From Dyella sp. S184 (lineage in GTDB: Bacteria > Pseudomonadota > Gammaproteobacteria > Xanthomonadales > Rhodanobacteraceae), in the NCBI RefSeq assembly GCF_009766065.1, contig NZ_LMUE01000009.1:66812-130811 (forward strand): a DNA stretch of 64,000 nucleotides, in the 5' to 3' direction. The notes under the pieces are model-generated. The model was not told where the DNA came from, ran no database searches, and saw only the letters and a program-made list of their open reading frames with translations. Below are positions 34,261 through 46,881 of this stretch, in pieces (positions within the stretch are counted from its first letter, which is position 1; every line of letters begins with the position of its first letter). Made by a program: the position numbers and the translations under genes.

Positions 34261-36492
34261 TTAGAACGTGTAGCGCGCAGTCAACGTCACCATCCGGGGC
34301 GCACCATAGAAGCCGGTGACGATACCAAGGGCGGCAATGTTGTAGCCGGTGGTGCGATACGCCTTGTTGGCGAGGTTCGAGCCTTGCAGGCTAAGCGTCC
34401 ACGGCTGGTTGATCTTCCAGATCAGGCCGGCATTCCACAGTCCGTAGGCCGGCTGTTCGATCAGCGGCGACAGAGTCGTCTCCGGGAAGACGCTGGTCTG
34501 GTAGGTGTAGTTGATACGACCGGTAATGCTGCCACCGTCGGAGAGCGGGAAAGTGCGCTCGAGGTTCAGCGCACCGGACCATTTCGGCGCATTGGTGAAG
34601 GTCTGCGTGTCGGCGATGTTCACGCCGGCGCTGATGAACTGCGTGTACTTGGTATGCAGGTAGGCGAAGTTGCCGCTGACCGTCCAGTTCTCCGCCGGTT
34701 TCCAGGCGAATTCCTCTTCCAGGCCGTCGATATGGCCCTTGCCGGCGTTGGTGAAGTCGCCGAAGAAGCCCTGGCTGTCGTTCGGCAGCGTGTACGAGGT
34801 AAACACCGACAGTTGGATGTTGGAATAGATGTTGTGGTAAAGCGCCGTGTTCAGCAGCAGGCTGTCGTCGAAGAAGGTCATCTTGCTACCCAGTTCGTAC
34901 GACTTCACATTCTCGTCCTGGATCGGACGGCACGACTCGGGAATCGCCTCACAGTTCGCACGGATGTTGTAACCGCCCGAGTGGAAACCCTCGCTATAGC
35001 TGCCATAGAGCATGACATGGTCGTTCGCGGTCCAGCTCAGCGATGCCTTCGGTGACACGTTGTGCGAATCGTGCGAACCGGTGAAGTCGGCCAGCGTGGC
35101 AATCGGATTGGTGAAGCTTGCATTGGCGTAGCCGTAGTTCTGGATCAGCGCGGTCTTGGTCTCGTCGGTCAGCCGCATGCCCACGTCAAGGCTCCAGGCG
35201 GGACTGATGTCCCAGGTGAAGTCGCCATAACCGGCATAGCTTTTGGTACCGATGCTGCCTCCGGTGCTGCCGTACTGCGAGTAGCCCAACGTGCTGTAGG
35301 GGGGCGAGCCCAGGAAGATGTTCTGGATCTGGCCGTCGGCGGTTCCATTGAAGTAGTACACGCCGAGCACGCCATGCACGGTGCCGCCGGAATCGTAATT
35401 GGCCTGCAGCTCCTCGGTGAACTGATGATCCTTGTAGACCGCACCGACGTCGGCGATCTGCTGTGGCAACGTGTCGAAATCGATATTGGTGTCGGTGGAC
35501 GAGCCGCGATACGCGGTGACCGATTTCAGGCTCCAGGCCGGGCTTGCGATCCAGTTCATCGTGAGCGCCGTTCCCCACAGTTTGGTGTGGTTCAACTGCG
35601 CCATGCCGCTGCGCGTGTCGTAGTCGCTCGACAACGGCGCGTAGGTCGGGTCAAACGAATTGGCGGTGAGCATTTTCGCGCCGCGCGGATTGGAATTGTC
35701 GCGCAGTCCGTCGACTGACAATTGTGCGTTGAACGTGGACGTAGGAAAGAAACCGAGCGTCGCGCGCGCGGCATTGGTGTTCTTGTCGCCGTTGCGGCTG
35801 CCGTTGACCAGGTCGGTACCGAAACCATTGTTGTGTTCGGTGGCGTAGGCGACACGGGCGCGCCACACACCATCGGCACTGGCGCCGCCCAGGCTACCCT
35901 TCACGTCCTTCTCGCCATGCGTGCCGACGGTCGTCTCTACCGAACCCTCGGTCTTGGTGGGCAGTGGGTTGGACACGTACTTGATGGCGCCGCCGATGGT
36001 GTTCTTGCCATAGAGGGTGCCCTGGGGGCCGCGCAACACCTCGATGCGTTCCACGTCGAATACATCCAGCATGGTGCCCTGCGGGCGTGCCAGATAGACA
36101 TCGTCCAGATAGATGCCGACCGCCGGATCGAAACCCCAGGTGGGGTCAGCCTGGCCGACGCCGCGAATGTAAGCGGTCAGCGTGGTGTTCGAGCCGCGGG
36201 CGGCGTAGATCTGCAGCGACGGTACCTTGCCCTGCAGGTCGGCGAGGTTCTGCACGTTCTGGTTGAACAGCGCCTGGGCGGTGAACGCGCTGACAGCGAT
36301 CGGCACGTCCTGCAGGGTTTCCTCGCGCTTGCGCGCGGTGACTTTCACTTCACCGAGCTGTTTGGCATTGGCCGGCTTGGCCTGATCAACCGGGGCGCTG
36401 TTGTCGCTGCTCTGTTGCGCATACAGCGGCACGGCAAACAGCAGGCCGGTCGTCGCCAGACCAATCGCCAGACTCAGATACGTGCGCTTCAT
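34261..36492 (-). CDS. TonB-dependent receptor of the PHB region
   Basis: 743 residues. A signal peptide (MKRTYLSLAIGLATTGLLFA) is followed by the TonB-box/plug region (GEVKVTARKREETLQDVPIA, AYIRGVGQADPTWGFDPAVG, RIEVLRGPQGTLYGKNTIGG) and a beta-barrel ending in TARYTF with a terminal Phe. It resembles the broad class of Fe-siderophore-like or carbohydrate/oligomer receptors. The ligand cannot be read from sequence, but the operon (depolymerase, CrbS-like kinase) suggests 3-hydroxybutyrate oligomers. It is divergent from the GntP permease with two palindromes in between. Confidence 0.9.
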   Translation of the reverse strand: MKRTYLSLAIGLATTGLLFAVPLYAQQSSDNSAPVDQAKPANAKQLGEVKVTARKREETLQDVPIAVSAFTAQALFNQNVQNLADLQGKVPSLQIYAARGSNTTLTAYIRGVGQADPTWGFDPAVGIYLDDVYLARPQGTMLDVFDVERIEVLRGPQGTLYGKNTIGGAIKYVSNPLPTKTEGSVETTVGTHGEKDVKGSLGGASADGVWRARVAYATEHNNGFGTDLVNGSRNGDKNTNAARATLGFFPTSTFNAQLSVDGLRDNSNPRGAKMLTANSFDPTYAPLSSDYDTRSGMAQLNHTKLWGTALTMNWIASPAWSLKSVTAYRGSSTDTNIDFDTLPQQIADVGAVYKDHQFTEELQANYDSGGTVHGVLGVYYFNGTADGQIQNIFLGSPPYSTLGYSQYGSTGGSIGTKSYAGYGDFTWDISPAWSLDVGMRLTDETKTALIQNYGYANASFTNPIATLADFTGSHDSHNVSPKASLSWTANDHVMLYGSYSEGFHSGGYNIRANCEAIPESCRPIQDENVKSYELGSKMTFFDDSLLLNTALYHNIYSNIQLSVFTSYTLPNDSQGFFGDFTNAGKGHIDGLEEEFAWKPAENWTVSGNFAYLHTKYTQFISAGVNIADTQTFTNAPKWSGALNLERTFPLSDGGSITGRINYTYQTSVFPETTLSPLIEQPAYGLWNAGLIWKINQPWTLSLQGSNLANKAYRTTGYNIAALGIVTGFYGAPRMVTLTARYTF

Positions 36493-36513
36493 GACTTCCC
36501 CTTTCGACTAGGC

Positions 36514-36562
36514 GCATCCATCGCAGATGGATGCAGGCTGTTGACGCAACCATCGACGATGG
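36514..36562. promoter_or_regulatory. pair of 13-bp palindromic sites between TonB receptor and GntP permease
   Basis: CCATCGCAGATGG (36518-36530, extended to GCATCCATC/GATGGATGC arms at 36514-36534) and CCATCGACGATGG (36550-36562). The copies are 32 bp apart, about three helical turns, on the same face of DNA. They lie just upstream of the TonB receptor start and in the divergent promoter region, and look like operator sites for a dimeric regulator. The protein that binds is unknown. Confidence 0.6.
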
Positions 36563-36695
36563 ATGCTGATGCGACGGAGAGTAGGCAGTCGGCGTCGGCA
36601 CGACACTCGTACCTTCGTACAGTGCCTGCGCGGCCGGCACGCGCCGATACTCGGCCCTCGTCGACTCCGACCTTGTCGCCCGAGGATCCGCAAGG

Positions 36696-38093
36696 ATGGC
36701 TTTCCTGATCGTGCTGGCCGCGCTGTGTTTCCTGATGTTTGCGGCCTACCGTGGCTACAGCGTGATCCTGTTCGCGCCGATCGCTGCACTGGGCGCAGTG
36801 TTGCTGACCGAGCCCGCACTGGTTGCGCCGATGTTCACCGGCCTGTTCATGGACAAGATGGTCGGCTTCCTCAAGCTGTACTTTCCGGTGTTCATGCTTG
36901 GCGCGGTATTCGGCAAGCTGATCGAATTGTCAGGGTTCTCCAAGGCCATCGTCGCCGCCACCATCGGCCTGGTCGGACGCAGCCGCGCGATCCTGTCGAT
37001 CGTGCTGGTGTGCGCGTTGCTCACCTACGGCGGCGTGTCGTTGTTCGTGGTGGTGTTCGCGGTGTATCCGTTTGCCGCCGAACTTTTCCGCGCCAGCAAT
37101 ATCCCGAAGCGGCTGATTCCCGGCACCATCGCGCTGGGCGCGTTCACCTTCACCATGGATTCGCTGCCGGGCACGCCGCAGATCCAGAACATCATCCCCA
37201 CCGCGTTCTTTGGTACCACGGCATGGGCGGCACCCTGGCTGGGCACGATCGGCGCGGTATTCATCCTGATCGTGGGCCTGGCCTATCTGGAATCACGCCG
37301 GCGCAAGGCTGCTGCCGCGGGCGAAGGCTATGGCGGCAATCTCGTCAACGAACCGGCGCCGTTCGAGTATGCCAGGCTGGCGCACCCCTTGGTCGCGTTG
37401 CTGCCGCTGATGCTGGTCGGCGTCTGCAACAAGCTGTTCACCGATCTCATTCCGCGTGTCTACGGCGAAACGCAGTCGTTCCTGCCCAGCGTGGTGGGCG
37501 ACGCCAAACCGGTGGTGCAGGAAGTGTCCAAGATCGCCGCGATCTGGGCGGTGGAAGGCGCACTGCTGGTCGGCATCCTGTGCGTGCTGGCGTTTGCCTG
37601 GCAGCCGGTGATCCGGCAGTTTGCCGATGGCAGCAAGGCAGCGGTCGGTGGGGCGCTGCTGGCCTCGATGAATACCGCCTCGGAATACGGCTTCGGCGCC
37701 GTGGTCGCCGCCCTGCCCGGTTTCAAGGTGGTCGCCGATGCACTGCACACCATCCCGAACCCGCTGGTGAACGAGGCGGTCACTGTGACCGCGCTCGCCG
37801 GCATCACGGGCTCGGCCTCCGGCGGCATGGGCATCGCGCTGGCGGCGATGGCCGACACCTTCATCGCCAACGCGCATGCGGCCGGCATCCCGCTGGAAGT
37901 GATGCACCGGGTGGCTGCGATGGCCTCCGGCGGCATGGACACACTGCCGCACAACGGTGCCGTGATCACCCTGCTCGCGGTGACCGGACTGACCCATCGG
38001 CAGTCCTACAGGGACATCTTCGCGATTACCGTGATCAAGACGCTGGCGGTGCTGGTGGTGATCGCCACCTACTACCTCACCGGCGTGGTGTGA
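36696..38093 (+). CDS. GntP-family permease, probable 3-hydroxybutyrate transporter
   Basis: 465 residues with about 12 membrane segments, full length for GntP/DsdX/HbtP-type carboxylate permeases. Typical blocks are VFMLGAVFGKLIELSGFSKA, TFTMDSLPGTPQIQNIIPTA, GSASGGMGIALAAM and MASGGMDTLPHNGAVITLLA. The family imports gluconate and other hydroxy acids with protons; members linked to PHB genes import 3-hydroxybutyrate. That substrate is inferred from its position next to depolymerases and the oligomer hydrolase. Divergent from the TonB receptor, 203 bp apart. Confidence 0.88.
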   Translation: MAFLIVLAALCFLMFAAYRGYSVILFAPIAALGAVLLTEPALVAPMFTGLFMDKMVGFLKLYFPVFMLGAVFGKLIELSGFSKAIVAATIGLVGRSRAILSIVLVCALLTYGGVSLFVVVFAVYPFAAELFRASNIPKRLIPGTIALGAFTFTMDSLPGTPQIQNIIPTAFFGTTAWAAPWLGTIGAVFILIVGLAYLESRRRKAAAAGEGYGGNLVNEPAPFEYARLAHPLVALLPLMLVGVCNKLFTDLIPRVYGETQSFLPSVVGDAKPVVQEVSKIAAIWAVEGALLVGILCVLAFAWQPVIRQFADGSKAAVGGALLASMNTASEYGFGAVVAALPGFKVVADALHTIPNPLVNEAVTVTALAGITGSASGGMGIALAAMADTFIANAHAAGIPLEVMHRVAAMASGGMDTLPHNGAVITLLAVTGLTHRQSYRDIFAITVIKTLAVLVVIATYYLTGVV

Positions 38094-38245
38094 TCAGGCC
38101 GCAGCGCAGGCGGATATGCCGGACAGGCAGGTGGATGAACAGATAATCGAAATTGCGGGCAAGTTGTCACATAAGTCCGTATAATTGGTCGATTCACCCT
38201 TCAAGAATCCTGCGTGACGGCCACCGCGCCGCCCGAGTCGATCCC

Positions 38246-40072
38246 ATGTCTATCGAAAAACTGCGCAATATCGCCATCGTCGCCCACGTCGATCACGGCA
38301 AGACCACTCTCGTCGATTGCCTGCTGAAGCAGTCCGGCACGCTCAATGAGCGCACCGTGCTGGCCGAGCGCGTGATGGACTCGAACGACCAGGAAAAGGA
38401 ACGCGGCATCACCATCCTGGCCAAGAACACGGCCATCACCTGGCAGGGTAACCGCATCAACATCGTCGACACGCCGGGACATGCTGACTTCGGTGGCGAA
38501 GTGGAGCGCGTGCTGTCGATGGTCGACTCGGTGCTGATCCTGGTCGACGCGATGGACGGCCCGATGCCGCAGACCCGCTTCGTGACGCAGAAGGCGTTCG
38601 CGATGGGCTTCAAGCCGATCGTGGTGATCAACAAGGTCGACCGTCCGGGGGCACGCCCGGAGTGGGTGGTCGAGCAGGTGTGGGATCTGTTCGATCGTCT
38701 GGGCGCCACGCCGGAGCAGATGGACTTCCCGATCGTCTACGCGTCGGCGCTGAACGGCTACGCCGGTCTCAACGACGACGTGCGCGAAGGCGACATGACC
38801 CCGCTGTACGAAGCGATCATGCAGCACGTCAGCAAGCCGGACGTGGATCCGGATGGCCCGTTCCAGATGCGCATCAGCCAGCTCGACTACAACAACTTCG
38901 TCGGCGTGATCGGTATCGGACGCATTCAACGCGGCATCTTGAAGAAGGGCATGCCGGTCGCCGTGATCGATCGCCATGGCAAGAAGCGCCAAGGCAAGGT
39001 GATGCAGGTGCTGGGCTTCCTCGGCCTGGAGCGGATCGAGCAGGACAGCGCCGAGGCCGGCGACATCGTCGCGATCTCGGGTATCGCCGACCTGACCATC
39101 TCCGACACCGTCTGCGCGCTGGATACGCCTGAGGCGTTGCCCGCGCTGACCGTGGACGAACCGACCATCTCGATGACCTTCCAGGTCAACAACTCGCCGT
39201 TCGCCGGCAACAAGGATCTGTCCGGCGGCAAGTTCCTGACCAGCCGCCAGCTGCGCGAGCGTCTGGATCGTGAGCAGGTGCACAACGTGGCGCTGAAGGT
39301 CGAGGAAGGTTCCGACGCCGACAAGTTCCTGGTCTCCGGCCGCGGCGAGCTGCATCTGTCGGTGCTGATCGAAAACATGCGTCGTGAAGGCTACGAGCTG
39401 GCCGTATCGCGTGCGGAAGTGATCATCAAGGAGATCGACGGCCAGAAGATGGAGCCAATCGAGCAACTGGTGGTCGACGTTGAGGAAGTGCACCAGGGTG
39501 CCGTGATGGAAAGGCTCGGCGTGCGCAAGGGTCAGCTGAAGAACATGGAGTCCGATGGCAAGGGACGCGTGCGTCTGGATTACGAGATCCCGGCGCGTGG
39601 CCTGATCGGCTTCCAGAACCAGTTCAAGACCCTGACCCAGGGCTCGGGCCTGCTGTTCCACGTGTTCGACCATTACGGTCCGAAGGAAGACGGCCAGATC
39701 GCCAAGCGCCTCAATGGCGTGATGATCGCCAACGCCGGCGGCACCACCCCGGCCTACTCGCTCGGACCGCTGCAGGATCGCGGCAAGCTGTTCGCAGCCG
39801 AAGGCGATAACGTGTATGAGGGCCAGCTGGTCGGCATCCACGCCAAGGACAACGACCTCACCGTCAACGTGATCAAACCCAAGCCGCTGACCAACATGCG
39901 CGCCTCGGGCAAGGACGATGCGATCCAGCTGACCCCGGCGACCAAGTTCACGCTGGAACAGGCGCTGGACTTCATCGACGACGACGAACTGGTCGAGGTC
40001 ACCCCGAAGGAAATCCGCCTGCGCAAGAAGCACCTCACCGAGAGCGACCGCAAGAAGTCTTCGCGCGGTTGA
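38246..40072 (+). CDS. typA: translational GTPase TypA/BipA
   Basis: 608 residues, full length. It starts [20 protein letters not shown] with G1 AHVDHGKT, G2 [10 protein letters not shown]3 [12 protein letters not shown] and G4 [13 protein letters not shown]-like domains and the BipA-specific C-terminal domain ([20 protein letters not shown], ending [15 protein letters not shown]) follow. It binds the ribosome and acts in 50S assembly and stress adaptation. Start at 38246; the frame to 38153 is not conserved. A TATAAT hexamer is at 38180-38185, but no well-spaced -35 was found. Confidence 0.97.
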   Translation: MSIEKLRNIAIVAHVDHGKTTLVDCLLKQSGTLNERTVLAERVMDSNDQEKERGITILAKNTAITWQGNRINIVDTPGHADFGGEVERVLSMVDSVLILVDAMDGPMPQTRFVTQKAFAMGFKPIVVINKVDRPGARPEWVVEQVWDLFDRLGATPEQMDFPIVYASALNGYAGLNDDVREGDMTPLYEAIMQHVSKPDVDPDGPFQMRISQLDYNNFVGVIGIGRIQRGILKKGMPVAVIDRHGKKRQGKVMQVLGFLGLERIEQDSAEAGDIVAISGIADLTISDTVCALDTPEALPALTVDEPTISMTFQVNNSPFAGNKDLSGGKFLTSRQLRERLDREQVHNVALKVEEGSDADKFLVSGRGELHLSVLIENMRREGYELAVSRAEVIIKEIDGQKMEPIEQLVVDVEEVHQGAVMERLGVRKGQLKNMESDGKGRVRLDYEIPARGLIGFQNQFKTLTQGSGLLFHVFDHYGPKEDGQIAKRLNGVMIANAGGTTPAYSLGPLQDRGKLFAAEGDNVYEGQLVGIHAKDNDLTVNVIKPKPLTNMRASGKDDAIQLTPATKFTLEQALDFIDDDELVEVTPKEIRLRKKHLTESDRKKSSRG

Positions 40073-40093
40073 GCCATCGCCTCATGTGATTGA

Positions 40094-40123
40094 ACAGAAG
40101 GCCGCCGCAAGGCGGCCTTCTGT
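40094..40123. terminator. hairpin between convergent typA and LysR gene
   Basis: Arms ACAGAAGGCCGCC (40094-40106) and GGCGGCCTTCTGT (40111-40123), loop GCAA. It lies 21 bp after typA. No long T tract, but strong stem and position support it. Confidence 0.7.
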
Positions 40124-40130
40124 CGTGTGG

Positions 40131-41081
40131 TCATGGCGAAGTCATTTTTGCCTTCGCACCCATCACGCGCAAACCGGGCCGCTGCCGGGCCAACTTGCGT
40201 AGCAGTTCGGCGAAGCTCTGCAGGTCGTCATGCCAAGGCGAGGCATCGCGCCAGTACAGCGCGATCTCGCGACCTGGCGCCTGCCCCTTGAGTTTCGCCA
40301 GCACGATGTTCGGCATCGAAGCCAGCCGTTCGTGTGCCAGCGCCGGTACCAGCGCGTAGCCACCGCGCAGACTGACCAGTGCAGCGAGACTTTCCAGGCT
40401 GACATCCTGCACGTGGCCATGCTCACTGCCGTCACTGTCGAGGCCATCGGCATGACTCTCGGCCATCAAGGTCGCCTCGGCCGGATCGAGCTGGTCCAGC
40501 GCAATACTGCTCTGGCCAGCCAAGGGATGATCAGCACGCAGCATCAGCTCCCATGGTTCGGCAAACAGCGGCCGCATCGCGATGCCGCTGACCGCCGGCA
40601 CCGGTGGTGCAAGCACCGCATCGAGTTCGCCCTCATGTAGCCGGCGCAACAAGCCACGTGGCTTGCCTTCGGAAATGCCTAGCCGCGCGCCCGGAAAATG
40701 CTGCGGGAACGGCTCGATCAGATGCGGCAGCAAGTACGGCCCCAGTGAAGCTGGCACGCCCAGGCGCAGCTCGCCGCCGAATGCCACCGCACCGGCACGG
40801 GCGACCTGCTGCAGGTGTTCGCCAGCCGCGATTACGGCATCGATCTGCAGCAGTAGTCGCTGGCCACCAGCCGTCGGCACGATGCGACGGCCACCACGCT
40901 CGAACAACGGCGCACCCAGCGCCTGCTCCACTTTCTGCACCTGATGCGACAGCCCTGACGGACTGATGTGCATGGCCCGCGCGGCGCTGTTGAAACTGCC
41001 GTGACGGTGCACGGCTTGCACCAGTGCCAGATCGCGCAGCGAGACCGCAGCAAGGGCCATCGAAATCATCGAATGCTGCAT
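40131..41081 (-). CDS. LysR-family regulator divergent from acnA
   Basis: 316 residues. N-terminal winged HTH (LRDLALVQAVHRHGSFNSAA, HISPSGLSHQVQKVEQALGA, LFERGGRRIVPTAGG) is followed by a LysR substrate-binding domain. The OxyR-like 'SGLSHQV' recognition helix is seen, but no OxyR redox cysteine pair is evident in the C-terminal domain. Alternative starts at residues 5 and 8 cannot be excluded. Divergent placement 254 bp from acnA suggests it controls acnA or itself; effector unknown. Confidence 0.85.
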   Translation of the reverse strand: MQHSMISMALAAVSLRDLALVQAVHRHGSFNSAARAMHISPSGLSHQVQKVEQALGAPLFERGGRRIVPTAGGQRLLLQIDAVIAAGEHLQQVARAGAVAFGGELRLGVPASLGPYLLPHLIEPFPQHFPGARLGISEGKPRGLLRRLHEGELDAVLAPPVPAVSGIAMRPLFAEPWELMLRADHPLAGQSSIALDQLDPAEATLMAESHADGLDSDGSEHGHVQDVSLESLAALVSLRGGYALVPALAHERLASMPNIVLAKLKGQAPGREIALYWRDASPWHDDLQSFAELLRKLARQRPGLRVMGAKAKMTSP

Positions 41082-41335
41082 GTCATCAAAGGCGTTTGTG
41101 TGCGGTGGTCATCGGGCTCATCCTGTGCGGCGAAAGCAGCCACGTGCGTTGGCGCAGTTTACTCGCCATACCCGTCATGCAGGCGCCCCACGACTCACGC
41201 TTACCGCGGCCATAGTGGCGGAATGGTTCGCCGCCATGCAGCGTTTGGGCGATAATTGCGTTTTTGCCGGGTTGGCGACCACCCCATCGCCATCGTTCAG
41301 TCATCCCAGCCGCAGGATCAGCCAGGAGCACTCCC

Positions 41336-44086
<2,751 letters not shown>

Positions 44087-44110
44087 ATTTCGAGGTAGCC
44101 GCAAACATTA

Positions 44111-44135
44111 GTGCCCCGGGTTCCGGGGCACTTTT
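44111..44135 (+). terminator. rho-independent terminator of acnA
   Basis: Stem GTGCCCCGG/CCGGGGCAC (44111-44131) with GTT loop followed by TTTT, 24 bp after the acnA stop. Confidence 0.88.
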
Positions 44136-44159
44136 GCAATCACTTCGATCAGCGCCGCA

Positions 44160-44606
44160 CTAGATCGAATGCTTCCAGCTCGCCGTATAGCAACGCCACT
44201 TGCCATCATCCTTGCGCCACGCCGACTCGACCTCGTAGACGCCTAATTGGTCAGGGAAAAGATGACTGCCGCTGGTCAGGGTGACCGTGAACGTCGCCAC
44301 CATCCGCTCGCCTCGGTGATCGATGGCAATCGGCCCCATCGTCACACCGATATGCTCACCACGCAGCGCGAAGAATCTGACCATATTGCCCAGCGCGCGG
44401 CGATCCAGTTCACCGGCATTGCCATCGAAATCGTCACTGAGTGGTGCGGTCACGTCGCTCGCCGCATTCGTTTCGGCCGCGTGGGCGATCGAGGCAATCG
44501 CCTCGCGCACTTGCACCTCATCCGGCGTGTGTCGGCAACCCGACAACGCCGCCGTGCACAGCACGAGGACGCTCAGCAGGCAGGCAGCTTTTCTCAATCG
44601 GATCAT
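44160..44606 (-). CDS. small putative lipoprotein
   Basis: 148 residues from 44606. Signal MIRLRKAACLLSVLVLCTAA with lipobox LSGC; the mature part (EVQVREAIASIAHAAETNAA ... DDFDGNAGELDRRALGNMVR ... VYEVESAWRKDDGKWRCYTA) has the helix-plus-curved-sheet pattern of NTF2/SnoaL-like domains. It is likely a periplasmic lipoprotein of unknown role. The frame could start at 44699, but that would hide the lipoprotein signal. Divergent from fadD. Confidence 0.75.
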   Translation of the reverse strand: MIRLRKAACLLSVLVLCTAALSGCRHTPDEVQVREAIASIAHAAETNAASDVTAPLSDDFDGNAGELDRRALGNMVRFFALRGEHIGVTMGPIAIDHRGERMVATFTVTLTSGSHLFPDQLGVYEVESAWRKDDGKWRCYTASWKHSI

Positions 44607-44750
44607 CGGCGGAATCTCGATGCAGTGCGGCTTGCCGCTGTACGCAGGCGTATGCTCCAATGAACCATTCGCGTGGCGCATGATGGATGCTGGCGTCATC
44701 CTAAAGCCATCGTCGACGCGCGGTCATCGACACGAACAGGGAACCCGAGC

Positions 44751-46430
44751 ATGAGCAACGAACGTCCGTGGCTGGATCACTACCCGGCAGGCGTACCCAG
44801 CCAGATTGACGTCAATACCTATGCCTCGGTACCAGCTGTCTTCGAGGAAGCGTTCGGGCATTTTCGTGAAAGACCGGCCTTTGCGAATTTCGGCCATAAG
44901 CTGACCTACGGGCAGATCGACGAGATGAGCCGTCAGTTCGCCGGTTACCTCACTGGCGAACTCAAGCTCGGCAAGGGCGATCGCATCGCGATCATGATGC
45001 CGAACGTGCTGCAGTATCCGATTGCGCTGTTCGGTGCACTGCGCGCCGGATTGATCGTGGTCAACACCAATCCGATGTACACCGCGCGCGAACTCAAGCA
45101 TCAGCTGGAAGACGCGGGTGCCAAGGCGATCGTGGTATTGGACAACTTCGCCGCGACGCTGCAGCAGATCGTTGCCGAAACCCATGTGCAGCACATCATC
45201 ACCACCGGTATCGGCGACCTGCTGGGCCCGAAGGGTGTACTGATCAATTTTGCACTCAAGCATGTCAAGAAGATGGTGCCGGCATTCGATCTGCCGCAAG
45301 CCGTGCGCTTCCGCGATGCGCTGTCCCGTGGCGCACCGCATCCGCTGCAACCGGTAAGCCTGGGCCACGACGACATCGCCTTCCTGCAATACACCGGCGG
45401 CACTACGGGTGTGGCCAAGGGCGCGATGCTCACCCACGGCAACATGATCGCGAACATGCTGCAGGCCGGTGCCTGGGTCGGCACAAACGCCAAGCCCGGT
45501 GAAGAAGTGATCATCACCGCGCTGCCGCTTTATCACATCTTTTCGCTGTGCGCGAACGGACTTGTGTTCACCCGTCTGGGCGGCCTGAACTGGCTGATCA
45601 CCAATCCACGTGACATGCCCGGCTTCGTCAAGGAGCTGAAGCAGTCCGGCTTCACCTCGTTGACTGGCGTCAATACTCTGTTCAACGGCTTGCTCAATAC
45701 CCCGGGTTTTGCCGAACTGGATTTCTCGAAGTTGCACCTGACCCTGGGTGGTGGCATGGCCGTGCAGCGCGCCGTCGCCGAACGCTGGAAGAAGGTCACC
45801 GGCTGCACCCTCGCCGAGGCCTATGGCCTCACCGAGACCTCGCCAGCGGTATGCATCAATCCGCTGGATCTCAAGGAATACAACGGTTCGATCGGGCTAC
45901 CGGTGTCATCCACTGACGTGGCCATCTGGTCGGAGGAAGGCCAGCCGTTGCCGACCGGCGAAGTCGGCGAACTGATGGTGCGTGGCCCACAGGTCATGAA
46001 GGGTTACTGGCAGCGTGATGACGAGACTGCCAAGGTGCTCGGCGCCGATGGCTGGCTGCACACTGGCGACATCGCGAAGATGGACGAGAACGGCTACTTC
46101 TACATCGTCGATCGCAAGAAGGACATGATCCTGGTGTCTGGTTTCAACGTGTATCCGAACGAGGTCGAGGATGCAGTCATGCAGCACCCCGGCGTGCTCG
46201 AAGTGGCCGCCGTAGGTGTTCCGGACGAGCATTCCGGCGAAGTGGTGAAGCTGTTCGTGGTGCGCAAGGACCCGAACCTCACCGAGGAAGCTCTCAGGCA
46301 GTTCTGCCGCGAGAACCTTACCGGCTACAAGCGACCCAAGTTCATCGAGTTCCGTGATGAGCTGCCCAAGAGCAACGTGGGCAAAATCCTCCGCCGCGAG
46401 CTGCGCGACGAGAAAAAGATCCCGGCTTGA
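44751..46430 (+). CDS. fadD: long-chain acyl-CoA synthetase
   Basis: 559 residues, full length FadD. It activates fatty acids with ATP and CoA at the inner membrane. ANL-superfamily motifs are visible: P-loop [49 protein letters not shown] and [12 protein letters not shown], and the C-terminal catalytic lysine is in [13 protein letters not shown]. Start at 44751 ([20 protein letters not shown]); the longer frame from 44673 is a chance extension. A very strong terminator follows. Confidence 0.95.
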   Translation: MSNERPWLDHYPAGVPSQIDVNTYASVPAVFEEAFGHFRERPAFANFGHKLTYGQIDEMSRQFAGYLTGELKLGKGDRIAIMMPNVLQYPIALFGALRAGLIVVNTNPMYTARELKHQLEDAGAKAIVVLDNFAATLQQIVAETHVQHIITTGIGDLLGPKGVLINFALKHVKKMVPAFDLPQAVRFRDALSRGAPHPLQPVSLGHDDIAFLQYTGGTTGVAKGAMLTHGNMIANMLQAGAWVGTNAKPGEEVIITALPLYHIFSLCANGLVFTRLGGLNWLITNPRDMPGFVKELKQSGFTSLTGVNTLFNGLLNTPGFAELDFSKLHLTLGGGMAVQRAVAERWKKVTGCTLAEAYGLTETSPAVCINPLDLKEYNGSIGLPVSSTDVAIWSEEGQPLPTGEVGELMVRGPQVMKGYWQRDDETAKVLGADGWLHTGDIAKMDENGYFYIVDRKKDMILVSGFNVYPNEVEDAVMQHPGVLEVAAVGVPDEHSGEVVKLFVVRKDPNLTEEALRQFCRENLTGYKRPKFIEFRDELPKSNVGKILRRELRDEKKIPA

Positions 46431-46443
46431 GGTTGCTCCTCCA

Positions 46444-46482
46444 GAATTGAAAACGCCCGCTTCAGGCGGGCGTTTTCAATTC
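46444..46482. terminator. bidirectional terminator between fadD and PilZ gene
   Basis: A 17-bp perfect stem (arms 46444-46460 and 46466-46482, core AACGCCCGC/GCGGGCGTT) with A and T runs, between two convergent stops. Confidence 0.9.
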
Positions 46483-46497
46483 AATGACGGCTTCTGC

Positions 46498-46881
46498 TCA
46501 GCTGTCCTTCCAGTATTCCAGAATATCGGCGTAACCACCCAGCAGGTTCCACAGCGGGACCTGCTTGTCCTCGGGAATGCGGCTATAGGAAAAGCCGATG
46601 TGGTGATCGGAAACGCGCGCGACCGCCGCCTCGAGGTGGATGTGCAGATTGTGGCCGAAGATCATGTCGAGCACCCAGCTCTGCCCCGCTTCACCCGCCC
46701 AGCCAAGCGGGCGTCGCAGCAAGGCACCGGTCGCCGAGATATCGACCAGCTCAGTCGGATGCGACTCTCCATTACGGCTCATCAGGACCGTCGTCGCGAT
46801 CTGCATGCGTGCCGGACGCAACTGTTCCGGCCCATTGCCACCCTTTTTATTTTTGTCAGTCGTCATCGTCATACCGTTCAT
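46498..46881 (-). CDS. PilZ-domain protein
   Basis: 127 residues. A single PilZ domain with ELVDISATGALLRRP (D-x-S-x-x-G) and IGFSYSRIPEDKQ. The N-terminal arginine motif reads LRPAR, so the canonical R-x3-R is not clearly present; c-di-GMP binding is therefore uncertain. PilZ proteins act in pilus, motility or polysaccharide control. Alternative ATGs at 46872 and 46866. Upstream lies a gene-free kilobase. Confidence 0.85.
   Translation of the reverse strand: MNGMTMTTDKNKKGGNGPEQLRPARMQIATTVLMSRNGESHPTELVDISATGALLRRPLGWAGEAGQSWVLDMIFGHNLHIHLEAAVARVSDHHIGFSYSRIPEDKQVPLWNLLGGYADILEYWKDS

Noticed and set aside
38164-38185. TTGTCA/TATAAT promoter in front of typA
   Set aside because: The spacer would be 10 bp, too short; only the TATAAT is noted.
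38201-40033. 610-residue frame antisense to typA
   Set aside because: A GC-rich shadow of a highly conserved gene; Asp/His/Leu-rich composition without motifs.
40131-41081. OxyR
   Set aside because: The HTH resembles OxyR-type, but no redox cysteine pair is visible in the effector domain.
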